A stretch of DNA of 5,321 nt, taken from NCBI GenBank assembly GCA_003229235.1, contig QIIH01000285.1:1-5321 (forward strand), given 5' to 3'. A program made the translations under genes and the position numbers. The notes beneath the pieces were generated by a model. The model was not told where the DNA came from and ran no database searches. It saw only the letters and a list, made by a program, of their open reading frames with translations. Source of the stretch: Flavobacteriales bacterium. Lineage in GTDB: Bacteria > Bacteroidota > Bacteroidia > Flavobacteriales > Flavobacteriaceae. Below, piece by piece: positions 1-5,321 of this stretch (positions are counted from its first letter, which is position 1; every line of letters begins with the position of its first letter).

Positions 1-52
1 AATTAGAATAGTGACGATTATATACATAAATATATTAATCAATTACTTTATA

Positions 53-95
53 TAATGATATATAATTATCTAATTAATAGATAATTATATCATTA
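53..95. repeat. Long AT-rich inverted repeat (bulged hairpin)
   Basis: The left arm at 53-71 and the right arm at 79-95 are reverse complements over 17 base pairs. The left arm carries one extra AT dinucleotide (a 2-nt bulge), and a 7-nt loop (72-78, AATTAAT) separates the arms. It lies in gene-free DNA upstream of the carboxypeptidase promoter. No T-run follows it on the plus strand, so it is not a classical intrinsic terminator in that direction. It could be a protein-binding dyad, a 3' hairpin of a gene beyond the left edge, or a chance product of extreme AT content, although 17 pairs is long for chance. Confidence 0.6.
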
Positions 96-171
96 AATAG
101 AATTTATGGTTACAATTGGCAATTAACTGTTTACAGTTGTCGTAATTACAAACGAAATATATACAAAACAC

Positions 172-187
172 GTTTACAGGTGTAAAC
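172..187. repeat. Perfect 16-bp dyad upstream of carboxypeptidase gene
   Basis: Arms GTTTACA (172-178) and TGTAAAC (181-187) are exact reverse complements around a GG spacer. The dyad sits where the -33 contact of the promoter with its -7 box at 199-206 would fall. A protein bound here would be well placed to block or recruit RNA polymerase. It is the most symmetrical member of the GTTTACAnnTGT cluster. Confidence 0.6.
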
Positions 188-198
188 TTTCGATTGTT

Positions 199-206
199 TA
201 CATTTG
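199..206 (+). promoter_or_regulatory. Candidate Bacteroidota -7 promoter box for carboxypeptidase gene
   Basis: TACATTTG matches the Bacteroidota -7 consensus TAnnTTTG exactly. Transcription would start about 7 bases further on, giving a leader of roughly 20-25 nt before the ATG at 236. No clear TTG/TTTG -33 box is present at the usual distance; TTTAC at 173-177, inside the dyad, is the nearest candidate. The box lies downstream of the alternative TTG start at 194, which argues against that start. Confidence 0.5.
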
Positions 207-235
207 TATTTCAACATAAAAAAATCGATTGCTTA

Positions 236-1360
236 ATGCCACTTTCTCCCTCCAGACTTAACTGTCGATATCTCACAATAGAAGACATAAAACCATTTTT
301 GGAGTGTTATGATGCTCACTGTGAAATGGAGGTTCAAAATGTGGGTAAGAGTGTAAATGGAATCGATATTCCTGTAATACGATTTGGCAATGGTTCTTTT
401 AAAATATTATGCTGGTCTCAAATGCACGGTAACGAGTCTACTACTACAAAGATGATTTTGGATATATGCCAAGAGGTGTATGAAAGAAAAATCAACCTTT
501 CTGACTGGACTGTAATACTTAAAGAAATTACTTTGGTTATTGTCCCAATGCTTAATCCAGATGGATCGAAGGCATATACACGAGAAAATGCCAACGATGT
601 TGATTTAAATCGCGATGCACAAGGGCTTACGCAGCCCGAAAGCCTCGTATTGAAGGGTTTGTTTGATAAAGAGAAGCCAAATCTTTGCTTAAACCTACAC
701 GGGCAGCGAAGTATATACGGTATCAAAGAAACTGGGATGTCTGCGGCGATTAGTTTTTTAGCACCTTCACCAGATTTAACGAAAACAATTACTCTTGCAA
801 GATTAGAGGCTATGAGATTAATTAGTGGAATGAATCAGCTCTTGCAAAAGCAGATTCCAGGCCAAATAGGTAGGTATGACGACACTTTTAATGAGAACTG
901 CGTAGGAGACACATTTACTAGTCTAGGTTGTCCAACAATCTTGTTCGAAGCTGGTCAGTTGGGGCTTGATTATAATAGAAACAACACTCGTGCTCTATTA
1001 AAAGAGGCGTTGTTCAGACTTTTAAGGCACATCGCAGGAGTAGAGTCCTTTAATGAATATACATCAGATGATTATATCAGAATCCCACAAATTGAAGTCC
1101 TTTTAAACGATTTATTGATTAATTCGGTTCCATTTGATGAGCCTATTGGTGTAGTAAACGTTAAAGCGCACTATAAAGAAGTTTTAAAAGACAATAAGAT
1201 TTGTTTTATTCCAGAGTTAGTCGAGTTTGGCAAAGATGTGACAGGCATCACACACCAAATCATTGAGGCGCAAGACACTCGGGCTGATGATTCTACAACC
1301 AATTCAGTTATTATTACAGATTCTATTGAAGAATATTTACTAAAAAACTTTAGTCGTTAA
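236..1360 (+). CDS. M14-family zinc carboxypeptidase
   Basis: A metallocarboxypeptidase expected to remove C-terminal residues from peptides; its exact substrate is unknown. From the ATG at 236 it has 374 residues. The M14 signature is complete: zinc ligands H64 and E67 in QMHGNES, the NPDG turn at 107-110, R116, the substrate-binding DLNRD at 123-127, the third zinc ligand H155 in NLHGQ, and the catalytic glutamate E238 in LFEAGQLG. Roughly the last 100 residues form a C-terminal region outside the catalytic core. There is no signal peptide or membrane segment, so it is probably cytoplasmic and acts on imported or recycled peptides. The same frame is open from a TTG at 194, but that start would precede the likely promoter, so ATG 236 is preferred. 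An Lrp-type regulator gene follows 65 bp later on the same strand. Confidence 0.88.
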   Translation: MPLSPSRLNCRYLTIEDIKPFLECYDAHCEMEVQNVGKSVNGIDIPVIRFGNGSFKILCWSQMHGNESTTTKMILDICQEVYERKINLSDWTVILKEITLVIVPMLNPDGSKAYTRENANDVDLNRDAQGLTQPESLVLKGLFDKEKPNLCLNLHGQRSIYGIKETGMSAAISFLAPSPDLTKTITLARLEAMRLISGMNQLLQKQIPGQIGRYDDTFNENCVGDTFTSLGCPTILFEAGQLGLDYNRNNTRALLKEALFRLLRHIAGVESFNEYTSDDYIRIPQIEVLLNDLLINSVPFDEPIGVVNVKAHYKEVLKDNKICFIPELVEFGKDVTGITHQIIEAQDTRADDSTTNSVIITDSIEEYLLKNFSR

Positions 1361-1425
1361 ATTTTATTCATTAAAATAGGCTAAACGCTAATATTTCTAC
1401 TATTTTCGTGGCTTAATTGTTTTCT

Positions 1426-1905
1426 ATGGCCAAGTTTAAACTAGACGAAGTAGATCATCAGATTTTGGATATGCTAATTGATAATACGCGAATTCCATTT
1501 ACAGATATCGCTAAAAACCTTCTAATTTCTGCAGGAACAGTACATGTTCGAGTAAAAAAAATGGAAGAGGCAGGAATCATCACTGGATCTTCGTTAACCT
1601 TAGATTATAAAAAACTTGGATATTCTTTTATCGCTTATGTGGGGGTATTTTTAAACAACACTTCTCAAACTACCTTTGTACTAGAGCGCATAAACGAGAT
1701 TCCTTACGCTACTGTAGCACATATTACGACGGGTAAGTTTAATATCTTCTGTAAGATTCGCGCACGCGATACGCATCATGCTAAAGAAGTGATTTTTTCG
1801 ATCGACGATATAGATGGGGTTTTACGTACAGAAACTATGATTTCACTAGAGGAAAGCATTAATGACAAAAAGCGTTTAATGCATAAAATTTTTAGAGAGC
1901 TTTAG
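1426..1905 (+). CDS. Lrp/AsnC-family transcriptional regulator
   Basis: A 159-residue protein of typical Lrp/AsnC length. The N-terminal helix-turn-helix spans about residues 7-50; KLDEVDHQILDMLIDNTR leads into the DNA-reading segment IAKNLLISAGTVHVRVKKME. The C-terminal RAM (ligand-binding and oligomerisation) domain spans about 65-145 and includes the TTGKFNIFCKIRARD strand. Family members form dimers to octamers, bind AT-rich dyads and respond to amino acids; the ligand here cannot be read from the sequence. The ATG at 1426 is chosen over an in-frame TTG at 1417, which adds only three residues. TATTTTCG at 1401-1408 is a weak -7-like box, so it may have its own promoter or be co-transcribed with the carboxypeptidase gene. 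Its stop lies two bases from the aroB stop on the other strand. Confidence 0.93.
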   Translation: MAKFKLDEVDHQILDMLIDNTRIPFTDIAKNLLISAGTVHVRVKKMEEAGIITGSSLTLDYKKLGYSFIAYVGVFLNNTSQTTFVLERINEIPYATVAHITTGKFNIFCKIRARDTHHAKEVIFSIDDIDGVLRTETMISLEESINDKKRLMHKIFREL

Positions 1906-1907
1906 TT

Positions 1908-2969
1908 TTATAAGGTTTGCTTATAGTATTCAAAAGCGCTCATAATCAAATCGTTATCAACTTGACAATCTAAAGCTATAGCACCTATATCTTCTAATAA
2001 AACAAAGTTTACCTGCCCATCTACATTCTTTTTGTCGTACATCATTAGTTCGATAATTTCTTCGATTTGATCGGTGTTAAATTTAACTTTCGGATAAAGT
2101 TGTTTTACTAAATCATTGAGTTTATCTGCTTCTTTCTGAGGAAAACCAAATAATTGTACAGAGATATAGGTTTCTAAAATCATCCCAATTGCAATAGCTT
2201 CTCCGTGTAGCAAACTTGGTATTGCATCAGAGCTCAGACAAAAAGATTCGATGGCGTGGCCCAGTGTATGTCCATAATTTAAAGCCTTTCTGATTCCTAG
2301 CTCGTTAGGGTCTTGCTCGACGATCGCATGTTTTACACTAATCGAATCCTTAATAAGTGCATGAGGGGAGACGGAGTCGTCTTTTGCAGCACTACAAATG
2401 GCTTCCCAATGCTCTTGAGAAGAAACCAATCCATGCTTTATCATTTCTGAAAATCCAGAATGTAGCTCTTTTTTAGGCAATGTTTTAAGATAATTTTCGT
2501 CAATCAAAACCATCTGACTTTGATTAATTACTCCTATTTGATTTTTTAAATGTTCTAGATCAACGCCCGTTTTTCCGCCTATAGCGGCATCGACTATTGC
2601 TAAGAGCGAAGTAGGAACATTTATATACGGTATACCGCGTTTATAAATAGAAGCTACAAAGCCACCTAAATCTGTAATTACACCGCCTCCCAAATTAATT
2701 AGCAAGCTTTTTCGGTCTAAGTTTTGATTGGTTAACTCTATTATTAAAGCCATACAGGTTCCCATATGCTTTTCGTTTTCCCCTGGTGGAATTGCTATCG
2801 TTATGGGTTCTTGCTCAAAAGTTACTTGCTTTAAGAAGTGAGATAAACAATGATCTTCTGAATTGTCATCTACAAAAATCACCACTTTAGACGGTTGTTG
2901 TTCGGCTAAGTAATCATTTAGAGATGCATACCCTTGTTCATCAAAATAGATAGGTGCTTGTTCTTGCAT
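1908..2969 (-). CDS. aroB: 3-dehydroquinate synthase
   Basis: Converts DAHP to 3-dehydroquinate, the second step of the shikimate pathway to aromatic amino acids, using NAD and a divalent metal in the cytoplasm. The 353-residue length is normal. The order of motifs is standard: PGENEKH near 62-68, the nucleotide-binding GGGVITDLGGFVAS at 94-107, the active-site stretch VPTSLLAIVDAAIGGKTGVD at 118-137, SGFSEMIKHGL at 171-181, RKALNYGHTLGHAIES at 227-242, LHGEAIAIGM at 254-263, and DKKNVDG at 312-318. Metal ligands are E175, H238 and H255; their 63- and 17-residue spacings match my recollection of characterised AroB enzymes. The gene stands alone in this window, diverging from proline dehydrogenase and converging on the Lrp-type gene. 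It appears intact, and the ATG start gives the expected N-terminus. Confidence 0.97.
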   Translation of the reverse strand: MQEQAPIYFDEQGYASLNDYLAEQQPSKVVIFVDDNSEDHCLSHFLKQVTFEQEPITIAIPPGENEKHMGTCMALIIELTNQNLDRKSLLINLGGGVITDLGGFVASIYKRGIPYINVPTSLLAIVDAAIGGKTGVDLEHLKNQIGVINQSQMVLIDENYLKTLPKKELHSGFSEMIKHGLVSSQEHWEAICSAAKDDSVSPHALIKDSISVKHAIVEQDPNELGIRKALNYGHTLGHAIESFCLSSDAIPSLLHGEAIAIGMILETYISVQLFGFPQKEADKLNDLVKQLYPKVKFNTDQIEEIIELMMYDKKNVDGQVNFVLLEDIGAIALDCQVDNDLIMSAFEYYKQTL

Positions 2970-3029
2970 AGATGTAGTTTATTGAGGCCAGAGCCATTGC
3001 TCGAAAATAATTCAATTTCACAAAATAAA

Positions 3030-3043
3030 AGCCATTTCTGGCT
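3030..3043. repeat. Small dyad abutting the proline dehydrogenase -7 box
   Basis: AGCCA (3030-3034) and TGGCT (3039-3043) are reverse complements around TTTC, and the right arm ends on the first base of the TATATTTG box. AGCCATT recurs at 2992-2998. A 5-bp arm is short enough to arise by chance, but its position between two divergent promoters makes it a possible operator. Confidence 0.3.
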
Positions 3044-3050
3044 ATATTTG
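3043..3050 (+). promoter_or_regulatory. Candidate Bacteroidota -7 promoter box for proline dehydrogenase
   Basis: TATATTTG matches TAnnTTTG exactly and ends 20 bases before the ATG at 3071, giving a short leader of roughly 10-15 nt. The -33 side is weak, with TTTC at 3016-3019 about 23 bp upstream. No Shine-Dalgarno-like GGAGG precedes the ATG; that is common in this phylum, where A/T-rich leaders are usual. Confidence 0.55.
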
Positions 3051-3070
3051 TCAAGCTAAATTGAACCTTT

Positions 3071-4243
3071 ATGTCACAACAATCCTTGTTTGAAAATACA
3101 GAGATCGCATTTTCGTTAAAATCGGACTCCGAACTTGAAAGAGCTTACTTTTTGTTTAAAATGATATCTAAGGAGCCTTTAGTGAGAATAGGGACTGCGG
3201 TTACAAAGTTTGCTCTTCATGCACGTTTACCGGTAGAAGGTTTAATACGTTCTACCGTTTTTGATCATTTTTGCGGTGGTATAAGCGAAGACGATTGTTT
3301 GCCAGTGGTAGATAAGCTTATAGACAAAGGCGTGTATTCTGTGCTCGACTATTCGGTAGAAGGAAAAGAAACCGACGAGCAGTTCGATACTACAATGGAC
3401 AAGGTTAACGAGCTCACCACTTTCGCCGAGCATAAGAAGGCCATGCCTTTTTCTGTTTTTAAGCCGACGGGCTTTGGCCGATTTGCAATTTGGCAAAAAA
3501 TTACAGAGAGCAACGGCTTAACAGCTTCTGAGAAAGAGGAGTGGAGCACTGTTGTAGCTCGCTACGAAAAGACTTGTACGCTTGCCCACGAGAAAAGTGT
3601 AGTATTACTTATTGATGGTGAAGAAACCTGGATGCAAGATGCCGCCGATGATCTCTGCACAGATATGATGCGCAAATACAATAAAGAGAAGGCAATTGTC
3701 TTTAATACGTTGCAGTGTTATCGTTGGGATAGATTGGAGTACTTAAAAGAGGCTCATAATGAAGCCAAGGCAATGGGTTATAAATTGGGCTTTAAAATAG
3801 TTCGCGGAGCCTATATGGAAAAAGAAAACGATCGCGCTCAAGAATTGGGATATCCAACACCAATTTGTAAAGACAAACAAGCTACAGACGATCAGTTTAA
3901 CTCTGTATTACGTTATATACTCGACAATTTAGACGATATCTCTTTGTTTTTGGGATCTCATAACGAACAGAGCTGTTACCTGGCTATGGAAATCATGAAA
4001 CAAAAAGGAATAGCAGTAAACGATCCTCGTGTCTGGTTTGGGCAATTATATGGGATGAGCGATCATATTACCTACAACCTTGGCGCTGCTGGTTATAATG
4101 TGGCAAAATACATTCCTTTTGGGCCTGTTAAAGATGTTATGCCTTATTTGATAAGAAGGGCAGAGGAGAATACTTCTGTTGCCGGGCAAACTAACAGAGA
4201 GTTGAGCTTGTTAAAAAACGAGAAACAACGTCGCCGGATTTAA
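3071..4243 (+). CDS. Proline dehydrogenase (monofunctional, FAD-dependent)
   Basis: Oxidises L-proline to delta-1-pyrroline-5-carboxylate, passing electrons through FAD to the quinone pool; this is the first step of proline breakdown to glutamate. The 390-residue protein contains only the PRODH barrel. There is no P5C dehydrogenase or PutA DNA-binding domain, so a separate P5C dehydrogenase must exist elsewhere. Visible motifs are LDYSVEG (92-98), LLIDGEETW (179-187), FKIVRGAYMEKE (241-252), WFGQLYGMSDH (322-332), KYIPFGPVKDVMPYLIRRAEEN (346-367). The last holds the paired arginines that bind the substrate carboxylate in this family. The N-terminus from the ATG at 3071 is the one I expect for flavobacterial homologues. 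It diverges from aroB, and its TAA stop overlaps the stop of the converging DUF4258-type gene by four bases. No terminator is seen between them. The gene is usually called putA or putB in databases; I leave the symbol blank. Confidence 0.95.
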   Translation: MSQQSLFENTEIAFSLKSDSELERAYFLFKMISKEPLVRIGTAVTKFALHARLPVEGLIRSTVFDHFCGGISEDDCLPVVDKLIDKGVYSVLDYSVEGKETDEQFDTTMDKVNELTTFAEHKKAMPFSVFKPTGFGRFAIWQKITESNGLTASEKEEWSTVVARYEKTCTLAHEKSVVLLIDGEETWMQDAADDLCTDMMRKYNKEKAIVFNTLQCYRWDRLEYLKEAHNEAKAMGYKLGFKIVRGAYMEKENDRAQELGYPTPICKDKQATDDQFNSVLRYILDNLDDISLFLGSHNEQSCYLAMEIMKQKGIAVNDPRVWFGQLYGMSDHITYNLGAAGYNVAKYIPFGPVKDVMPYLIRRAEENTSVAGQTNRELSLLKNEKQRRRI

Positions 4244-4623
4244 TCCTCTACAATAAGCTCGAAAGCAAGAATAACCGCTGTTGAATCGCAGTTTTTTACA
4301 TTCATTTTATAGCGTTTTTCTAATTGCGCCCCTTTAATTACGTAAAGTTTGCAGCTGTCGTCAATTGAAGTATTACTCTCGTTAAATATCACATCTCCAC
4401 GATTTAAAAACGTACTTATAGTTGTAGAGTCTAACCCATAATTAGCCATCGCTTGTTGTGCATTTTGAGAAACTTCTGGATGTTTAATGCGAATGTTTTT
4501 AAGCACACGAGCATTTGGTCCATAATCGCAAGAAGTATTTTTTCCGCCTAGGAAAAACATTAAAATGAAAATCCCAATGGTCAATCCGCCTAGGTAATAG
4601 GCGAAGCGTTTAAATATAGTCAT
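4240..4623 (-). CDS. DUF4258-type small membrane-anchored protein
   Basis: Function unknown. The 127-residue product begins MTIFKRFAYYLGG, with a positive N-terminus and one hydrophobic segment at about residues 7-26. The remainder is soluble and, if the positive-inside rule holds, faces the periplasm. The motif SCDYGPNARVLKNIRIK (31-47) is what I recall as typical of flavobacterial DUF4258 proteins; the family assignment is from memory. Three cysteines (C32, C91, C112) lie outside the membrane segment and could form a disulfide or bind metal. The frame stays open to an ATG at 4677, but that start would overlap the end of ald by 53 bp and put 18 non-family residues before the anchor, so ATG 4623 is preferred. 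This start is one base after the ald stop, suggesting one transcript and translational coupling. Its stop overlaps that of proline dehydrogenase. Confidence 0.82.
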   Translation of the reverse strand: MTIFKRFAYYLGGLTIGIFILMFFLGGKNTSCDYGPNARVLKNIRIKHPEVSQNAQQAMANYGLDSTTISTFLNRGDVIFNESNTSIDDSCKLYVIKGAQLEKRYKMNVKNCDSTAVILAFELIVED

Positions 4624-4624
4624 A

Positions 4625-5321
4625 CTAAAAAATGAGTAGGTTAATGTCGCTGTACGACATATCAAACCAATCGGCAACCGATTTGTTGGTTAAAATTCCG
4701 CGGTAAAAATACAACCCATTTTTTAATCCGTCATCAAAACGGATAGCGTTTTCTAGACCACCAGATTCTGCCATACTTAAGAGATACGGTGTAAAGATAT
4801 TTGAGATAGAAATAGAAGAAGTTTTAGGGTAACGTGCAGGAATATTAGGCACTCCATAATGAATTACCCCGTTCTTGACCATAGTTGGTTTGTCGTGATT
4901 GGTAATTTCTGTAGTTTCGAAACAGCCTCCCATATCGACGCTTACATCGATTATTACGGCGCCACGCTTCATGTTTTCGACCATTGTCTTGGTAACTACC
5001 ACAGGGGAGCGATTTGAGCCTCTTACGGCACCTATGGCCACATCACAGCGCCTTAGTGCTTTTGCTAAATTTTTTGGTTGAGAGTTCTGCCCAAATTTGT
5101 CTGTATACTCCGGAGTTGTGTAATGCTGTTGTCGAACACTTTTACATTAGCGCCCAAACCAATTGCAGAGCGTGCTGCGAATTCGCCTACGGTGCCAGCG
5201 CCAATAATCACTACTTCTACTGGCGGTACTCCACTTATATTCCCAAACATCAAGCCGTTGCCTCCTTCGGCATTTGCCATAATTTCTGATGCGATAAGCA
5301 CAGAGGCGGTTCCTGCAATTT
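4625..5321 (-). pseudogene. ald: Alanine dehydrogenase, frameshifted and cut by the window edge
   Basis: Ald reversibly deaminates L-alanine to pyruvate and ammonia with NAD. Frame 1 runs from the window edge (first full codon at 5319) with IAGTASVLIASE, the Rossmann motif GAGTVG at 5202-5185 and VKVFDNSIT, then departs from the family after GRTL at 5081 and stops at 5067-5065. The other frame resumes at 5080 with QPKNLAKALRRCDVAIGAVRG, then VDMGGCFETTE and VPNIPARYPKT, and ends NLLIF at the TAG at 4627-4625. Family members, as I recall them, read GRTLYTSTIQPKNL here, so about 16 bp are missing between 5081 and 5080. Both flanks are otherwise well conserved, so the lesion is recent or is an assembly error. 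The N-terminal part, perhaps 160-170 residues including the catalytic lysine and histidine, lies outside the window. It shares a likely transcript with the DUF4258-type gene downstream. Confidence 0.85.

Larger units (their letters stand above)
108..207 (+). promoter_or_regulatory. Cluster of GTTTACAnnTGT elements, candidate operator array
   Basis: Three exact matches to GTTTACAnnTGT lie at 129-140, 172-183 and 196-207. A weaker copy lies at 108-119 (GGTTACAATTGG, 8 of 10 fixed positions). Start-to-start spacings are 21, 43 and 24 bp, the first two close to whole helical turns. The copy at 129-140 lies within a dyad AACTGT-TT-ACAGTT (125-138), and the copy at 172-183 within the perfect dyad 172-187. 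The third copy contains the candidate -7 promoter box. I saw GTTTACA nowhere else in the window. An operator for a dimeric regulator is a reasonable inference, and the Lrp-type protein encoded downstream is the obvious but unproven candidate. Confidence 0.5.
3021..3054 (-). promoter_or_regulatory. Weak candidate promoter for aroB
   Basis: On the minus strand, TTG (3054-3052, within TTGACA) and TTATTTTG (3028-3021) resemble the -33 and -7 boxes with about 23 bp between them. The -7 box departs from TAnnTTTG at its second base. This would place the transcript start about 45 bp before the aroB ATG and would interleave with the opposing proline dehydrogenase promoter. Confidence 0.25.

Noticed and set aside
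194..235. N-terminal extension of the carboxypeptidase from a TTG at 194
   Set aside because: The start would lie upstream of the TAnnTTTG promoter box at 199-206, adds 14 residues I do not recognise as family sequence, and an ATG is available at 236.
418..726. Minus-strand open frame inside the carboxypeptidase gene
   Set aside because: It is a shadow of a strong, motif-complete gene on the plus strand, with no recognisable protein features and no promoter of its own.
1361..1377. Hairpin ATTTTA-TTCAT-TAAAAT just after the carboxypeptidase stop, as a terminator
   Set aside because: The stem is six A/T pairs only, with no T-run after it. That is too weak to terminate transcription and is expected by chance in this composition.
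3242..3549. Two minus-strand open frames inside proline dehydrogenase
   Set aside because: Both lie antisense to a conserved enzyme and show no family resemblance or start-site support.
4624..4677. Upstream ATG at 4677 for the DUF4258-type protein
   Set aside because: It would add 18 residues translated from the end of ald in another frame. The family N-terminus and membrane anchor begin properly at ATG 4623.
4899..5289. Two plus-strand open frames opposite ald
   Set aside because: They are antisense shadows of the Ald NAD-binding domain; the protein-level match is clearly on the minus strand.
4625..5301. Two separate minus-strand genes instead of one broken ald
   Set aside because: The two pieces form consecutive parts of a single alanine dehydrogenase, meeting at GRTL/QPKNL. 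The second piece has no start region of its own; its apparent GTG start falls inside the conserved stretch RRCDVAIGAV.
1..5321. A defence system, mobile element, CRISPR array or novel gene cluster
   Set aside because: No transposase, integrase, phage, toxin-antitoxin or repeat-spacer pattern is visible, and nearly all of the DNA beyond position 235 is taken by conserved metabolic or regulatory genes.

Overview
The window looks like an ordinary chromosomal segment from a member of the Bacteroidota, most likely a marine-type Flavobacteriaceae. It is AT-rich. Every protein resembles the flavobacterial branch of its family. Two good matches to the Bacteroidota -7 promoter consensus TAnnTTTG lie at sensible distances from start codons. 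This assignment rests on recall of family sequences, not on a database search.

Layout from left to right: (1) positions 1-235 are a gene-free, very AT-rich leader holding a long bulged hairpin (53-95), three or four copies of a GTTTACAnnTGT element, a perfect 16-bp dyad and a candidate promoter. (2) An M14 zinc carboxypeptidase (236-1360) is followed 65 bp later, on the same strand, by an Lrp/AsnC-family regulator (1426-1905). (3) The regulator runs head-on, two bases apart, into aroB (3-dehydroquinate synthase, 1908-2969, minus strand). (4) aroB diverges across about 100 bp of promoter DNA from a proline dehydrogenase gene (3071-4243, plus strand). (5) Proline dehydrogenase converges with a small membrane-anchored DUF4258-type protein (4240-4623, minus strand), and the two stop codons overlap in a shared TTAA. 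(6) The DUF4258 gene starts one base after the stop of an alanine dehydrogenase gene (ald, 4625 to beyond the right edge, minus strand). The ald reading frame is broken near 5080/5081 by what looks like a 16-bp deletion.

Functionally, four of the six genes fit amino-acid salvage and sensing. The carboxypeptidase would free C-terminal amino acids from peptides, proline dehydrogenase would feed proline towards glutamate, Ald would interconvert alanine and pyruvate, and an Lrp-type protein would sense amino acids. aroB is a housekeeping shikimate-pathway gene. I see no mobile element, CRISPR array, tRNA, rRNA or defence system, and no convincing unknown system. The points most worth a second look are the repeated operator-like element in front of the peptidase gene and the lesion in ald.
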